A stretch of DNA of 64,000 bases from an uncultured Bacteroidales bacterium (GCA_944322575.1 CALUPK010000006.1:1-64000), one strand, 5' to 3'. Positions 8,263 to 17,391 are shown, counted from the first letter of the stretch. Made by a program: numbers and translations. Notes: a model not told the origin generated them from the sequence alone.

Positions 8263-9114
8263 TTATAGAGATATTTTTTTTTCGACGGATGCAAACCATG
8301 TAATCTGCCGTTTGGCATAGCGGCGGGTGTTGCGCTGGACTAAAGAGAGTGCCTCGTCGAGGGATATGTGGCCGTCGAGGTACTCGAAGACTTCGCGGTA
8401 TCCCACGGTCTTCAGTGCCGGCATGCCGCGCCAGGGCGTCAGGCCGCGGACCTCGTCTACGAGTCCTGTCTCAAACATTTTTTCGGCTCTGAGGTCTATG
8501 CGGCGGTACAGTTCTTCGCGGGGAAGGGTGAGGCAGATCCTTTCTATTTCGAATGGTCTCGGTTTGCGGGGAGAGGACTTGTAGGAAGAGAATTTACGTC
8601 CGGTGGACAGTGTTACTTCGAGCGCGCGGACGACTCTCTGAGGGTTGGACAGGTCGATAGTCGCCCAGCTCTGAGGGTCGGCTTCGCGGAGTTCTTCGGC
8701 GAGGGAGGCAACGCCTTCGGTCCTTACTCTGTCTGTCAGAATCTTGCGGAGCTCCTGGTCGGCCGGTGGAAAATCATCCAATCCATAGCACAGAGCATCG
8801 GCATAAAGCCCCGAGCCTCCGGCCATGACTATAGTGTCGTGCTCTTTGAACAGCTCAGTGAGCAGGGCCATCGCCTCTATCTCGTACTGGCCGGCCGAAT
8901 AGTGGTTGCGTACGGAATGGCTGAATATGAAATAGTGTCTGACCTGCCTGAGCTGCTCCTCTGACGGAGGTGCAGTGCCTATGCGCATCTCAGTGAATAT
9001 CTGGCGGGAGTCGCAGGATATCACCGGAGATGAGTACTTTTCCGCCATCCGTATGGCATAGTCCGTCTTGCCTACGGCCGTGGGTCCGAGTACTAAAACG
9101 AGTCGCTTGTTCAT
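8263..9114 (-). CDS. miaA: tRNA dimethylallyltransferase
   Basis: Transfers the dimethylallyl group of DMAPP to the N6 of A37 in tRNAs reading UNN codons. 283 aa, a little short for the family. P-loop GPTAVGKT at residues 10-17, then the conserved SCDSRQIF and IGTAPPS blocks. The C-terminal ARRYAKRQ-like element reads NTRRYAKRQITWF. The start at MNKRLVLVLGPT is well placed for the P-loop. It lies 20 bp after the pRiA4b ORF-3-like gene on the same strand. Confidence 0.95.
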   Translation of the reverse strand: MNKRLVLVLGPTAVGKTDYAIRMAEKYSSPVISCDSRQIFTEMRIGTAPPSEEQLRQVRHYFIFSHSVRNHYSAGQYEIEAMALLTELFKEHDTIVMAGGSGLYADALCYGLDDFPPADQELRKILTDRVRTEGVASLAEELREADPQSWATIDLSNPQRVVRALEVTLSTGRKFSSYKSSPRKPRPFEIERICLTLPREELYRRIDLRAEKMFETGLVDEVRGLTPWRGMPALKTVGYREVFEYLDGHISLDEALSLVQRNTRRYAKRQITWFASVEKKISL

Positions 9115-9134
9115 CTGCGGCAGGTCTCTGTCGG

Positions 9135-9647
9135 TTAGATGGACTCTTCTCCTTCAGGAAGCTCGTCTTCTTCGAAGGAGTCCTCTTCGGATTCTGAGGA
9201 AGTGTCCATGCGTGTGGGACGCTTGTCCGAGAACTCCTCGTAGTCCTCGTAGACAGCGGAGAACTGATCAGGGTTGCGGCCTTTCTCGGCCACGAGCATG
9301 GGGTAGGAGAAGCGCCGGTTGAACTCCTGCTCACCTTCGAGGTTCAGCTCTATTGCAAGGTGCAGGTTGAGGTTGTAGGTGTACCTGAGCAGGGTCTCTT
9401 CTTTGGCGAGAGTGTTTTCAAGTGTGATCATGTCCATGGAGCCGTCGCCGAAATCGAAGAGGCCGATTCTCCTCGAAGGCTTGCCGGCAGCGGAAAATGT
9501 GTCGAACACGGTCATCTGGTCCGGGGAGAAACCGAGGTCCCTGCACAGGAATTCGTGGAGCTTGAAGAGATTCATGCGGGAATCGAGGTCGTATTCCCGC
9601 ATAAATATCTTGTTGCCCGGAATGATAGCTTTATATCTGAGTATCAT
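9135..9647 (-). CDS. Plasmid pRiA4b ORF-3-like protein
   Basis: 170 aa. The N-terminal ~100 residues (KAIIPGNKIFMREYDLD, then KLHEFLCRDLGF) resemble the pRiA4b ORF-3 / IS1096 TnpR-like family. These are cytosolic proteins of unknown function, common on Bacteroidetes chromosomes. The last ~30 residues are almost all Glu, Asp and Ser. No transposase or inverted ends lie nearby, so the family name does not mean a mobile element here. It sits between the LuxC-type gene (11 bp upstream) and miaA (20 bp downstream), probably one operon. Confidence 0.7.
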   Translation of the reverse strand: MILRYKAIIPGNKIFMREYDLDSRMNLFKLHEFLCRDLGFSPDQMTVFDTFSAAGKPSRRIGLFDFGDGSMDMITLENTLAKEETLLRYTYNLNLHLAIELNLEGEQEFNRRFSYPMLVAEKGRNPDQFSAVYEDYEEFSDKRPTRMDTSSESEEDSFEEDELPEGEESI

Positions 9648-9658
9648 GGCTTGGTGGA

Positions 9659-10687
9659 TTAAATTCGTAAAAGTGTGTCCACAGCGTCCACCCCATCTGG
9701 CCAGTCATCCGGGGCAGGTCTCTGAGCAGAACCAAAGTTACGGATAATTTTTTGAATTCTGTCCTTGTTGGCTGTGATAAATTTTTCAATTTCATCTTCG
9801 GAGCGGTATTCCGCATACCAGACCTGGCCTACCGGAAGGTTCATGTTCCAGGGACGGCACAGACTCATGTCTTCTGTGGCCCCTGGGATGAGCTTCCTGA
9901 TATCCCTGAATATCACCGTCCCGCTGTCGATAAAGTCTTCTTCAGCGAGACTAAGCACGGCTCTGCTCCTGCGGTGGTTGTTCACGGCAGTCTGCCCTAA
10001 GTGCTCCGAGGCAAATGCCTCTGCCTGTTCTGCCGCTGCGGCGAGACTGTAGCCTGCGGGAACCAGCAGGCACGTAACGCTCCTGCAGCCGAGTCCGTAG
10101 TACAGCAGCATGTCTTCCGCCAGTCCTCTGAGGGCGGAGCTTCCCTCATTGCCTTTGATGACGGCCGCGCTGAACCTTCCGGCGCGTATGACGCCCGGGA
10201 TGCCGGGGAAATGCGCTTTGAAATACCGGGAAGCTGCATCCCCTCCCATTGTCAGCAGTGCATCGACCCTCCATCCCTCTGTCGATGAGCAGAATTGTAC
10301 GTCCGGAAACAGTACAGGCAGCAGCCGGCGGTCCTTGGAAGAGAGCTTGACTATAGGTTTCCATCCTGCGGCCATTACGCTGAGTATGTCATGGAATGCC
10401 ACTGCCGGGATATTTCCTGCGGCGACCACTCCGCATGTCCTTTCCTCGCTTGCGCCGGTGGGCTTAGGGTAACAGTCTGTCCATCTGCGGAGTATGTCCC
10501 CTCTCAGGAATCCCTCCGCAATGGCTTCCAATGCCCTGCGCTGCATGTAGGGGGTGAAGAAGATATTCTCCTCCGCGCTGCAGGCCACCGCATGGTCCAT
10601 CTCCGGCCACTGTCCGGTGCCGTCGAGCCATGCCCTGATTCTGTCTCCGAGGAGAACGCTGCGGTGTATGAATGTGCTTCTGTCCAT
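9659..10687 (-). CDS. Acyl-CoA reductase, LuxC-like
   Basis: 342 aa from ATG 10687. LuxC-family enzymes reduce acyl-CoA or acyl-protein thioesters to aldehydes with NADPH. The region VVAAGNIPAVAFHDIL followed by GWKPIVKLSSKD matches the cofactor-binding block of this aldehyde-dehydrogenase-like fold. A Cys in GLGCRSVTCLL is in place for the acyl-thioester intermediate. An upstream TTG at 10708 is in frame but overlaps the -7 promoter element, so it was rejected as the start. The physiological substrate in Bacteroidetes is not known. First gene of a probable operon running to miaA. Confidence 0.82.
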   Translation of the reverse strand: MDRSTFIHRSVLLGDRIRAWLDGTGQWPEMDHAVACSAEENIFFTPYMQRRALEAIAEGFLRGDILRRWTDCYPKPTGASEERTCGVVAAGNIPAVAFHDILSVMAAGWKPIVKLSSKDRRLLPVLFPDVQFCSSTEGWRVDALLTMGGDAASRYFKAHFPGIPGVIRAGRFSAAVIKGNEGSSALRGLAEDMLLYYGLGCRSVTCLLVPAGYSLAAAAEQAEAFASEHLGQTAVNNHRRSRAVLSLAEEDFIDSGTVIFRDIRKLIPGATEDMSLCRPWNMNLPVGQVWYAEYRSEDEIEKFITANKDRIQKIIRNFGSAQRPAPDDWPDGVDAVDTLLRI

Positions 10688-10705
10688 TTTTCCGAAATTG
10701 GGCGC

Positions 10706-10713
10706 CAAAGATA
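10706..10713 (-). promoter_or_regulatory. Promoter -7 element of the LuxC-type gene
   Basis: Minus strand TATCTTTG, 18 bp before the ATG. The divergent YigZ gene has only an imperfect box, TAACTTAG (10725-10732). Confidence 0.55.
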
Positions 10714-10750
10714 AAAAAAATTGCTAACTTAGGGGCTCAAATAGCTGTAC

Positions 10751-11365
10751 ATGGATACATCTCAGAGAAACGATACTTTCAAGAGCATTTCCTGTCCCGC
10801 GGAGGGGATATATAAGGAAAAGGGAAGTAAGTTTCTCTCTTTTGCATATCCTGTGGTCTCGGAAGAGGAGGCAAAGACCGCAATAGAGAAAATCAGGAAG
10901 GAGTATTACGATGCGCGTCATCACTGCTATGCCTACAGAATAGGGTTGAGCGGAGATGTGTGGAGGTACAATGATGACGGAGAGCCGTCCTCTACTGCCG
11001 GCCGGCCGATATACGGACAGATTCTGTCGCGGGAGCTGAGTGACGTGCTGATAGTGGTGGTGCGGTATTTCGGAGGGATAAAGCTCGGGGTTCCTGGACT
11101 GATACGGGCCTACAAGGCGGCTGCGGCGGATGCTTTGGACCATGCGGAGGTGGTGGAGAAAGTGGCGGCCGAGGGGCTTGCGGTGGTTTTCGACTATACG
11201 GCTATGGACCGGGTAATGCGGGTGCTCAAGGATATGGGCGTCACTCCCTCACGGTATACTGCCGAGGATATGTGCAGGATGGAGGTCAGGGTCCGGCTTG
11301 GCGATGTGGAGCGGTTCCGACAGAGAATGGAAAGTGCAGAGGCTGTGGTGGAGGAAATGCTATAG
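10751..11365 (+). CDS. YigZ/IMPACT family protein (UPF0029)
   Basis: 204 aa cytosolic protein. The N-terminal UPF0029 domain shows the diagnostic [33 protein letters not shown] and [10 protein letters not shown] blocks. The C-terminal ~70 residues form the ferredoxin-like DUF1949-type domain. YigZ proteins are linked to translation and ribosome-associated regulation by homology to IMPACT; the precise biochemical role is unsettled. The gene is divergent from the LuxC-type gene and is followed 20 bp later by pyrB. Confidence 0.9.
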   Translation: MDTSQRNDTFKSISCPAEGIYKEKGSKFLSFAYPVVSEEEAKTAIEKIRKEYYDARHHCYAYRIGLSGDVWRYNDDGEPSSTAGRPIYGQILSRELSDVLIVVVRYFGGIKLGVPGLIRAYKAAAADALDHAEVVEKVAAEGLAVVFDYTAMDRVMRVLKDMGVTPSRYTAEDMCRMEVRVRLGDVERFRQRMESAEAVVEEML

Positions 11366-11385
11366 GACAATATTTTACAACAGAT

Positions 11386-12294
11386 ATGGCTAAAAAGAGT
11401 TTAATTTCAATCCAGGATTTTACCAAGGAGGAGATTCTGCACATTCTCGAGGTGGCTGAGGAGTTTGAGCACAACAAGTCTCAGACATTTTTGAGCGACA
11501 AGGTGGTGGCATGTATCTTCTTCGAACCCTCGACCAGAACCCGACTGAGCTTCGAGACAGCTGCCAACAGGCTCGGGGCAAGGGTGATCGGTTTCTCAGA
11601 CGCCGCCAACACCAGCATCCGCAAGGGCGAGAGTCTAAAGGATACCATCAAGATGGTGTCCAACTATGTCGACCTTATCGTCATGAGACATCCCCTGGAG
11701 GGCAGCGCAAGATATGCCTCGGAGGTGGCTTCGGTGCCTGTCATCAATGCCGGGGACGGTGCCAATCAGCATCCTACCCAGACTCTGCTCGACCTCTACA
11801 CCATCAAGCAGACTCAGGGCCGTATAGACCACATCAACATCAACATGGTGGGAGACCTGAAATACGGCAGGACCGTCCACTCCCTGCTGCAGGCCATGAG
11901 CCATTTTTCCCCTGAGTTCGAGTTTACCGCTCCAGACGAGCTGAAACTGCCGCAGGAGTACCGCGACTTTATGGACAGCAAGGGCATTCCATATAAGGAG
12001 ACAGCTGACCTGCGTGAGTATATAGACTGTACGGACATCCTGTACATGACCAGAATACAGCAGGAGCGCTTTACGGACCCCGTCGAGTATGAGAAAGTAA
12101 AGAATGTGTACAGTCTCAATGCGTCCATGCTCTCGGGCGTGCGGCCCAACATGAAGATTCTCCATCCCCTGCCCAGGCTGCAGGAGATAGCGGTGGACGT
12201 GGACGACACTCCTCACGCATGGTATTTCAAGCAGGCCGAGAACGGAATGTATGTCCGTATGGCCATCATATCATATTTACTCGGTAAAAGATAG
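11386..12294 (+). CDS. pyrB: Aspartate carbamoyltransferase, catalytic subunit
   Basis: First committed step of pyrimidine synthesis: carbamoyl phosphate plus aspartate to carbamoyl aspartate. 302 aa from [12 protein letters not shown]. Carbamoyl-phosphate loop STRTR at residues 49-53, GANQHPTQ in the middle and HPLPR near the C-terminus are all present. The frame stays open upstream to 11272, inside yigZ, but ATG 11386 matches the family length. pyrI follows after 11 bp, so the enzyme is the two-subunit, allosterically regulated type. Confidence 0.97.
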   Translation: MAKKSLISIQDFTKEEILHILEVAEEFEHNKSQTFLSDKVVACIFFEPSTRTRLSFETAANRLGARVIGFSDAANTSIRKGESLKDTIKMVSNYVDLIVMRHPLEGSARYASEVASVPVINAGDGANQHPTQTLLDLYTIKQTQGRIDHININMVGDLKYGRTVHSLLQAMSHFSPEFEFTAPDELKLPQEYRDFMDSKGIPYKETADLREYIDCTDILYMTRIQQERFTDPVEYEKVKNVYSLNASMLSGVRPNMKILHPLPRLQEIAVDVDDTPHAWYFKQAENGMYVRMAIISYLLGKR

Positions 12295-12305
12295 GAGGTA
12301 CGGTA

Positions 12306-12755
12306 ATGGAAAATAATAAAGAGAAACAGCTGAAGGTCAGCGCTATCAAGAACGGAACTGTGCTTGACCACATACCTTCCGGACAGGTCTTCAAGGTGAT
12401 AGACATACTCGGACTCTACGATTCGGCTCATCCGGTTACATTCGGGGTCAATCTTGACAGCAAGTCTATGGGCCGCAAGGGTATCATCAAGATATCGGAG
12501 CGGTTCTTCAAGGATGATGAGCTCAATAAGATAGCTCTTATCGCTCCCAATGCCAGCGTCAATATCATACGCGATTTTGAGGTGGTGGAGAAGAAAGTGC
12601 TTGAAATTCCAGAGACCATCTCCGGGATAGTCAGGTGTATCAATCCCATGTGCGTCACCAACCACGAGAATATCCAGACCAAATTCAAGACCATCGTAAA
12701 AGGCACCCAGATAAGACTTTTATGTTCTTATTGCGAGAAAATTACAGACATTTGA
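12306..12755 (+). CDS. pyrI: Aspartate carbamoyltransferase, regulatory subunit
   Basis: 149 aa nucleotide-binding subunit that gives PyrB CTP inhibition and ATP activation. The N-terminal allosteric domain begins KEKQLKVSAIKNGTVLDHIP. The C-terminal zinc domain keeps all four Cys ligands, in VRCINPMCVTNHE and LLCSYCEK. The stop codon overlaps the -33 element of the serC promoter. Confidence 0.97.
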   Translation: MENNKEKQLKVSAIKNGTVLDHIPSGQVFKVIDILGLYDSAHPVTFGVNLDSKSMGRKGIIKISERFFKDDELNKIALIAPNASVNIIRDFEVVEKKVLEIPETISGIVRCINPMCVTNHENIQTKFKTIVKGTQIRLLCSYCEKITDI

Positions 12756-12783
12756 ATTTTATGAGAAATATTTTGTAACTTTG
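12751..12783 (+). promoter_or_regulatory. Promoter of the serC-serA-DUF1015 block
   Basis: TTTG (12751-12754), 21 bp spacer, TAACTTTG (12776-12783). The -33 element overlaps the pyrI stop codon, and a 48-nt AT-rich leader follows before serC. Confidence 0.75.
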
Positions 12784-12831
12784 GAATTTGTAAAAAGAAC
12801 AATTCATAACCTTTTAAAATTTTAATACAAT

Positions 12832-13905
12832 ATGAAAAAAGTTTACAATTTCAACGCCGGTCCCTGCGTTCTGCCCAAACCGGCCATCGAAGCAGCTATC
12901 GAGGCCCTTAAGGATTTCAAGGGAACAGGAATGTCCGTAATAGAAGTGTCTCACAGAAGCAAGGAGTGGGAGGCCGTCATGAACGAGTGCCGCGCCCTCT
13001 GGAAAGAGCTCCTCAACATCCCTGAAGGATACAGCGTCCTCTTCCTCGGCGGCGGTGCATCCCTCCAGTTCCTCTATGTGGCCATGAACCTCCTCGAGAA
13101 CAAGGCCGGTTACTTAGAGACAGGCGTATGGGCAAAGAAGGCTCTGAAAGAGGCCAAAGGTATCGGCAACGCATACGCAGTGGCTTCCTCAGCCGACAAG
13201 AACTACACCTACATCCCCAAGGGCTATGAGATCCCCACAGACCTCGACTACTTCCACATCACTACCAACAACACCATCAAGGGTACTGAGATCCACGAGG
13301 ACATCGACTGCCCCGTGCCCCTCGTAGCCGATATGTCATCCGATATCATGAGCCGTCCCGTGGACGTTTCCAAGTATGCTCTGATCTACGGAGGTGCCCA
13401 GAAGAACGTAGGCCCTGCCGGCGTGGTATTCGTTATCGTTAAGGACGAGATTCTCGGCAAGGTGTCCCGCTATCTGCCCACCATGCTCGACTACCGCACA
13501 CACATCGAGGGTGAGTCCATGTTCAACACTCCTCCTGTATTCTCTATCTTCGTTATGACCGAGACCCTGAAGTGGGTTAAGGCTCAGGGTGGTGTAAAGG
13601 CCATGTACGAGCTCAACAAGAAGAAAGCCGGCATGCTCTATGATGAGATCGACCGCAACCCTCTGTTCGTAGGTACAGCCGCCAAGGAGGACCGCTCCCT
13701 GATGAACGTATGCTTCGTGATGGCTCCCGGTTATGAGAACCTCCAGGACGAGTTCCTCGCCTTCGCAAAGGAGAAAGGCATGGTAGGTATCAAGGGCCAC
13801 CGCTCAGTCGGCGGTTTCCGCGCCTCCATCTACAACGCCTGCCCTATCGAGGCCGTAGAGGCTCTTATCGCCTGCATGCAGGAGTTCGAGAAGATGCACA
13901 AATAA
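12832..13905 (+). CDS. serC: Phosphoserine aminotransferase
   Basis: PLP enzyme converting 3-phosphohydroxypyruvate and glutamate to phosphoserine; also usable in pyridoxal synthesis. 357 aa. Start [18 protein letters not shown] is the family N-terminus. The PLP lysine lies in [11 protein letters not shown], and the C-terminal block [15 protein letters not shown] is intact. Codon choice is strongly biased and the gene has a good promoter, suggesting high expression. serA follows after 36 bp. Confidence 0.97.
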   Translation: MKKVYNFNAGPCVLPKPAIEAAIEALKDFKGTGMSVIEVSHRSKEWEAVMNECRALWKELLNIPEGYSVLFLGGGASLQFLYVAMNLLENKAGYLETGVWAKKALKEAKGIGNAYAVASSADKNYTYIPKGYEIPTDLDYFHITTNNTIKGTEIHEDIDCPVPLVADMSSDIMSRPVDVSKYALIYGGAQKNVGPAGVVFVIVKDEILGKVSRYLPTMLDYRTHIEGESMFNTPPVFSIFVMTETLKWVKAQGGVKAMYELNKKKAGMLYDEIDRNPLFVGTAAKEDRSLMNVCFVMAPGYENLQDEFLAFAKEKGMVGIKGHRSVGGFRASIYNACPIEAVEALIACMQEFEKMHK

Positions 13906-13941
13906 TCTTTAAACTTACAACTTTTAAAACTCAGAATCGAA

Positions 13942-14862
13942 ATGAAAGTATTAGTAGCAACCGAGAAACCCTTCTCAAAGGTAGCCGTTGACCAGATCCG
14001 CGAGATCGTCGAGAAAGGCGGCCACGAGCTTGCAACTCTCGAGAAATATACCGATGTACAGCAGCTCTACGCAGCTGTAGCCGATGCTGACGCTCTTATC
14101 GTCCGCTCCGACAAGGTGACCAAGGAGGTCATTGCAGCCGCTCCTAAGCTGAAGATCGTCGTACGTGCCGGCGCAGGTTATGACAACCTCGACTTAGCAG
14201 CTTGCACCGAGAGAGGCATCGTAGCCATGAACACTCCCGGTCAGAACTCCAACGCTGTCGCCGAGCTCGCTATCGGTATGATGATCTACATCTCCCGCAA
14301 CCAGTTCACCCCCGGTACAGGTACAGAGCTCAAGGGCAAGACCCTCGGTATCCAGGCTTACGGCAACGTCGGCCGTCTGGTAGCCGCTCACGCCAAGAGC
14401 TTCGGCATGAAGATCATGGCCTTCGATCCCTTCGTTCCCGCAGACAAGATTCAGGCTGAGGGAGTAGAGGTAGCCGCCTCACTCGAGGACCTCTATGCCA
14501 AGAGTGACTTCGTATCCCTCCATATTCCCGCCAACAACGAGACAAAGGGTTCCATCGGATACGCCCTTCTGTCCAAGATGCCTAAGGGAGGCTGCCTCGT
14601 GAACACTGCCCGCAAGGAGGTGATCAACGAGCCCGAGCTCGTAAAGGTGCTCGAGGAGAGACAGGACCTGAAGTACATCACCGATATCGCCGCCGGCAAC
14701 CAGGCCGAGCTGAACGAGAAGTTCGGCAAGAGAGTCTTCGCTACCCCCAAGAAGATGGGTGCCGAGACAGCCGAGGCCAATGTCAACGCAGGAGTAGCCG
14801 CTGCCAACCAGATCTGCGACTTCTTCGCTACAGGCAACCGCAAGTTCCAGGTAAACAAATAG
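13942..14862 (+). CDS. serA: D-3-phosphoglycerate dehydrogenase, short type with active-site Lys
   Basis: Oxidises 3-phosphoglycerate to 3-phosphohydroxypyruvate with NAD+. 306 aa, with only the substrate- and nucleotide-binding domains and no ACT domain, so no classical serine feedback site. The nucleotide loop is GIQAYGNVGR, with Ala at the first Gly position of GxGxxG. Catalytic Arg is in NTARKEVINE. Where most relatives have the catalytic His (TPH.GA) this one has TPKKMGAETAEA, placing it in the Lys-type group of short PGDHs known from Bacteroidetes and some protists. Its place after serC supports the assignment. Confidence 0.93.
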   Translation: MKVLVATEKPFSKVAVDQIREIVEKGGHELATLEKYTDVQQLYAAVADADALIVRSDKVTKEVIAAAPKLKIVVRAGAGYDNLDLAACTERGIVAMNTPGQNSNAVAELAIGMMIYISRNQFTPGTGTELKGKTLGIQAYGNVGRLVAAHAKSFGMKIMAFDPFVPADKIQAEGVEVAASLEDLYAKSDFVSLHIPANNETKGSIGYALLSKMPKGGCLVNTARKEVINEPELVKVLEERQDLKYITDIAAGNQAELNEKFGKRVFATPKKMGAETAEANVNAGVAAANQICDFFATGNRKFQVNK

Positions 14863-14881
14863 CAGATAGGAGACACACGAT

Positions 14882-16126
14882 ATGGTAAAAGTAAAACCTT
14901 TCGCAGCGATCCGTCCTCCCAAGTCCATCGTGGAGGAAGTGGCAGCCCGCCCTTACGACGTGCTCAACTCCCAGGAGGCCAAGGCTGAGGCCGGAGAGAA
15001 GTCCCTCCTTCACATCACCAAGCCCGAGATAGACTTCGACCCCATCATCGACGAGCACTCGCAGCCTGCATACGACAAGGCTGTCGAGAACTTCAAGAAG
15101 TGGCAGGAGAAAGGCTGGCTCGTGCAGGACAAGAAGGAGTGCTACTATGTCTACGCCCAGACCATGAACGGCCGTACCCAGTACGGTATCGTGCTCTGCG
15201 CCAACACTGACGACTACCTGACCGGCAAGATTAAGAAGCATGAGCTCACCCGCAAGGACAAGGAGGAGGACCGCATGATCCACGTCCGCATCCAGAACGC
15301 CAACATCGAGCCCGTATTCTTCGCTTATCCTGACAACACCGAGATCAACGCCATCGTGAAGAAGTACACCGACGGCAAGCCCGAGTACGACTTCGTGGCT
15401 CCGGACGACGGTTTCGGACATCATTTCTGGGTAATCGACAATGACGAGGACATCAAGAGGATCACCGAGATATTCTCGACCATTCCTGCATTCTACGTTG
15501 CCGACGGTCACCACAGGACGGCTGCAGCCGCTCTCGTAGGCGAGGAGAAGCGCCGTCAGAATCCCAATCACAACGGAACAGAGGAGTACAACTACTTCAT
15601 GGCAGTGGTATTCCCCGAGAGCCACCTCAAGATCATCGACTACAACCGCGTGGTGAAGGACCTCAACGGCCTTACTCCCGAGCAGTTCATCCAGAAATTA
15701 GGCGAGGACTTCGAGATCAAGGACATGGGTACTGAGATCTACAAGCCCAAGAACCTGCATAACTTCTCGATGTATCTCGGCGGTCACTGGTATTCCCTTA
15801 CAGCGAAGAAGGGTACCTACGACGACAACGATCCCATCGGATGTCTCGACGTGACCATCTGCTCCAACCTTATCTTCGACAAGCTCCTCGACATCAAGGA
15901 CCTCCGTACTTCGAAGCGTATTGACTTCGTAGGCGGTATCAGAGGTCTCGGCGAGCTCAAGAAGAGAGTTGATTCGGGTGAGATGGCAGCAGCTTTCGCT
16001 CTGTATCCCGTTTCCATGAAGCAGCTTATCAGGATAGCCGACACCGGCAACATCATGCCTCCCAAGACTACTTGGTTCGAGCCTAAGCTGCGCAGCGGTC
16101 TGGCTATTCACAAACTCGAAAGATAA
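14882..16126 (+). CDS. DUF1015 protein, third gene of the serine block
   Basis: 414 aa cytosolic protein of the DUF1015 (PF06245) family. N-terminal KPFAAIRPPKSIVEEVAARP and the central YVADGHHRTAAAAL are the family's hallmark blocks. No biochemical function can be read from the sequence. It lies 19 bp after serA, and no serB-type phosphoserine phosphatase is in the window, so a role in the last serine step or in serine metabolism generally is a reasonable inference from context. A terminator lies about 145 bp downstream. Confidence 0.9.
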   Translation: MVKVKPFAAIRPPKSIVEEVAARPYDVLNSQEAKAEAGEKSLLHITKPEIDFDPIIDEHSQPAYDKAVENFKKWQEKGWLVQDKKECYYVYAQTMNGRTQYGIVLCANTDDYLTGKIKKHELTRKDKEEDRMIHVRIQNANIEPVFFAYPDNTEINAIVKKYTDGKPEYDFVAPDDGFGHHFWVIDNDEDIKRITEIFSTIPAFYVADGHHRTAAAALVGEEKRRQNPNHNGTEEYNYFMAVVFPESHLKIIDYNRVVKDLNGLTPEQFIQKLGEDFEIKDMGTEIYKPKNLHNFSMYLGGHWYSLTAKKGTYDDNDPIGCLDVTICSNLIFDKLLDIKDLRTSKRIDFVGGIRGLGELKKRVDSGEMAAAFALYPVSMKQLIRIADTGNIMPPKTTWFEPKLRSGLAIHKLER

Positions 16127-16169
16127 CGGCGCGTCATAGCCGGCAAACTGCAGCGTTGTCTTCGGTATC

Positions 16170-16250
16170 ATGACTCAGTCATTTACGCAAGTAAACTCCT
16201 TCGTCCTGAACCTTGACGCCTTGCATTTTACCGACTCTGACACACCTTAA
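16170..16250 (+). CDS. Possible 26-aa leader or small ORF between DUF1015 and the nucleotidyltransferase
   Basis: Open frame MTQSFTQVNSFVL... of 26 codons. Its stop TAA is the end of CCTTAA (16245-16250), which can pair with TTAAGG (16266-16271); the rho-independent terminator begins at the next bases. The layout resembles a leader peptide with attenuator, but a frame this short is not statistically remarkable and no amino-acid run stands out. Confidence 0.25.
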   Translation: MTQSFTQVNSFVLNLDALHFTDSDTP

Positions 16251-16270
16251 GAAGAGAAGACATGATTAAG

Positions 16271-16313
16271 GAGGCCGTAGTCGGAACATCTGTGTCTGAT
16301 GCGGCCTCTTTTT
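16271..16313 (+). terminator. Rho-independent terminator of the serine block
   Basis: GAGGCCG (16271-16277) pairs with CGGCCTC (16302-16308), followed by five T. The T-tract runs into the TAATTTTG -7 element of the next gene. Confidence 0.75.
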
Positions 16314-16320
16314 AATTTTG
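16313..16320 (+). promoter_or_regulatory. Promoter -7 element of the nucleotidyltransferase gene
   Basis: TAATTTTG fits TAnnTTTG, 27 bp before the ATG and directly behind the terminator T-tract. Confidence 0.5.
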
Positions 16321-16347
16321 ATTAAAAAAGAATTGTTTTAGAAAGAT

Positions 16348-17262
16348 ATGAAACCAACGTTAGTAGTATTGGCAGCGGGCATGGGTTCCCGCTATGGTTC
16401 ACTGAAGCAGATGGACGGAGTCGGCCCCAACAATGAGGCTATCATAGATTATTCGATATATGACGCAATGCGTGCGGGCTTCGGTAAGGTGGTCTTTATT
16501 ATCAGGCATTATTTCGAGAAGGAGTTCCGTGAGATTTTCTCGCCCGAGCATTTCGGCGGAAAGGTGGAGACGGAGTATGTCTTTCAGGAACTGGAGTATC
16601 TTCCCGAAGGATTCAAAGTGCCTGAGGGCCGTGAGAAACCATGGGGAACATGTCATGCCGTGATGATGGCGGCACCCGTTGTCGACACTCCTTTCGCTGT
16701 CATCAACTCTGATGATTTCTACGGCCGTGAGGGATATGGAGTCCTGGCCGATTATCTGCGTTCTGTGGAAGGTCAGAGGGGCAAGTATTCGATGGTGGGC
16801 TACAGCCTGCACAACACTCTGTCTGACTACGGTACGGTTTCACGCGGTGAGTGCTCTGTCAATGCGGAGGGCAATCTCACCTCTATCGTGGAGCGTACTG
16901 CCATCCAGCGGATGCCGGACGGCAAGATCGTCTATAAGGAAGGTGACGGCCTGCACGAACTGGCGGAGGATACTGTCGTATCGATGAACCTTTTCGGATT
17001 CACACCCGATTTCTTCGCTGAGTCCGAGACCCTCTTCAAAAAGTTCCTCTCCGATCCCGCAAATATGGCCAATCCGAAGGCTGAGTTCTTCATCCCCCTG
17101 TGCGTGAACACGCTGATTAACGAAAACAAAGTGTCCCTGAAGGTGCTCAACAGCGACGCCCAGTGGTTTGGCGTAACTTACAAGCAGGACAAACCCTACG
17201 TCGTAGAGCGCATCAAGAAGCTCATCGAAGCCGGAGTTTATCCTGAGCGTCTCTGGAAATAG
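16348..17262 (+). CDS. Sugar-phosphate nucleotidyltransferase family protein
   Basis: 304 aa. The N-terminus LVVLAAGMGSRYGSLKQ is the nucleotide-binding loop of NTP_transferase enzymes, which make NDP-sugars from sugar-1-phosphates. The INSDDFYG block supplies the metal-binding Asp. Sugar and nucleotide specificity are not evident, and it lacks close similarity to GlmU, RfbA or GalU that I can recognise. It stands alone between a terminator and the large inverted repeat, so context gives no further clue. Confidence 0.8.
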   Translation: MKPTLVVLAAGMGSRYGSLKQMDGVGPNNEAIIDYSIYDAMRAGFGKVVFIIRHYFEKEFREIFSPEHFGGKVETEYVFQELEYLPEGFKVPEGREKPWGTCHAVMMAAPVVDTPFAVINSDDFYGREGYGVLADYLRSVEGQRGKYSMVGYSLHNTLSDYGTVSRGECSVNAEGNLTSIVERTAIQRMPDGKIVYKEGDGLHELAEDTVVSMNLFGFTPDFFAESETLFKKFLSDPANMANPKAEFFIPLCVNTLINENKVSLKVLNSDAQWFGVTYKQDKPYVVERIKKLIEAGVYPERLWK

Positions 17263-17292
17263 GCGGCATTGCGGGCGAGTATTTTCCGTAAG

Positions 17293-17391
17293 CGCCGGAC
17301 ACAGTATTACCCTCTGAAGGTCCTCCCCACTACGTGGGTCCCCTCCCTTTTCGGGAGCCAACGCCTTCAGAGGGTAATACTGTGTCCGGCG
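17293..17391. repeat. Perfect 28-bp inverted repeat enclosing two hairpins (convergent gene junction)
   Basis: Arms 17293-17320 and 17364-17391 are exact reverse complements (CGCCGGACACAG...). The 43-bp interior holds CCCAC-TAC-GTGGG (17326-17338) and CTCCC-TTTTC-GGGAG (17343-17357). As RNA it would fold into a long stem ending in a three-way junction. TTTT follows arm 2. It lies between convergent genes and may act as a terminator for the nucleotidyltransferase gene, but is larger and more structured than needed for that. Confidence 0.9.

Noticed and set aside
9135..9647. Mobile element suggested by the IS1096/pRiA4b family name
   Set aside because: No transposase, terminal repeats or target duplication nearby; such genes are common chromosomal genes in Bacteroidetes.
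10687..10708. TTG start extending the LuxC-type protein by seven residues
   Set aside because: The TTG is part of the TATCTTTG promoter element, so it would lie upstream of the transcription start.
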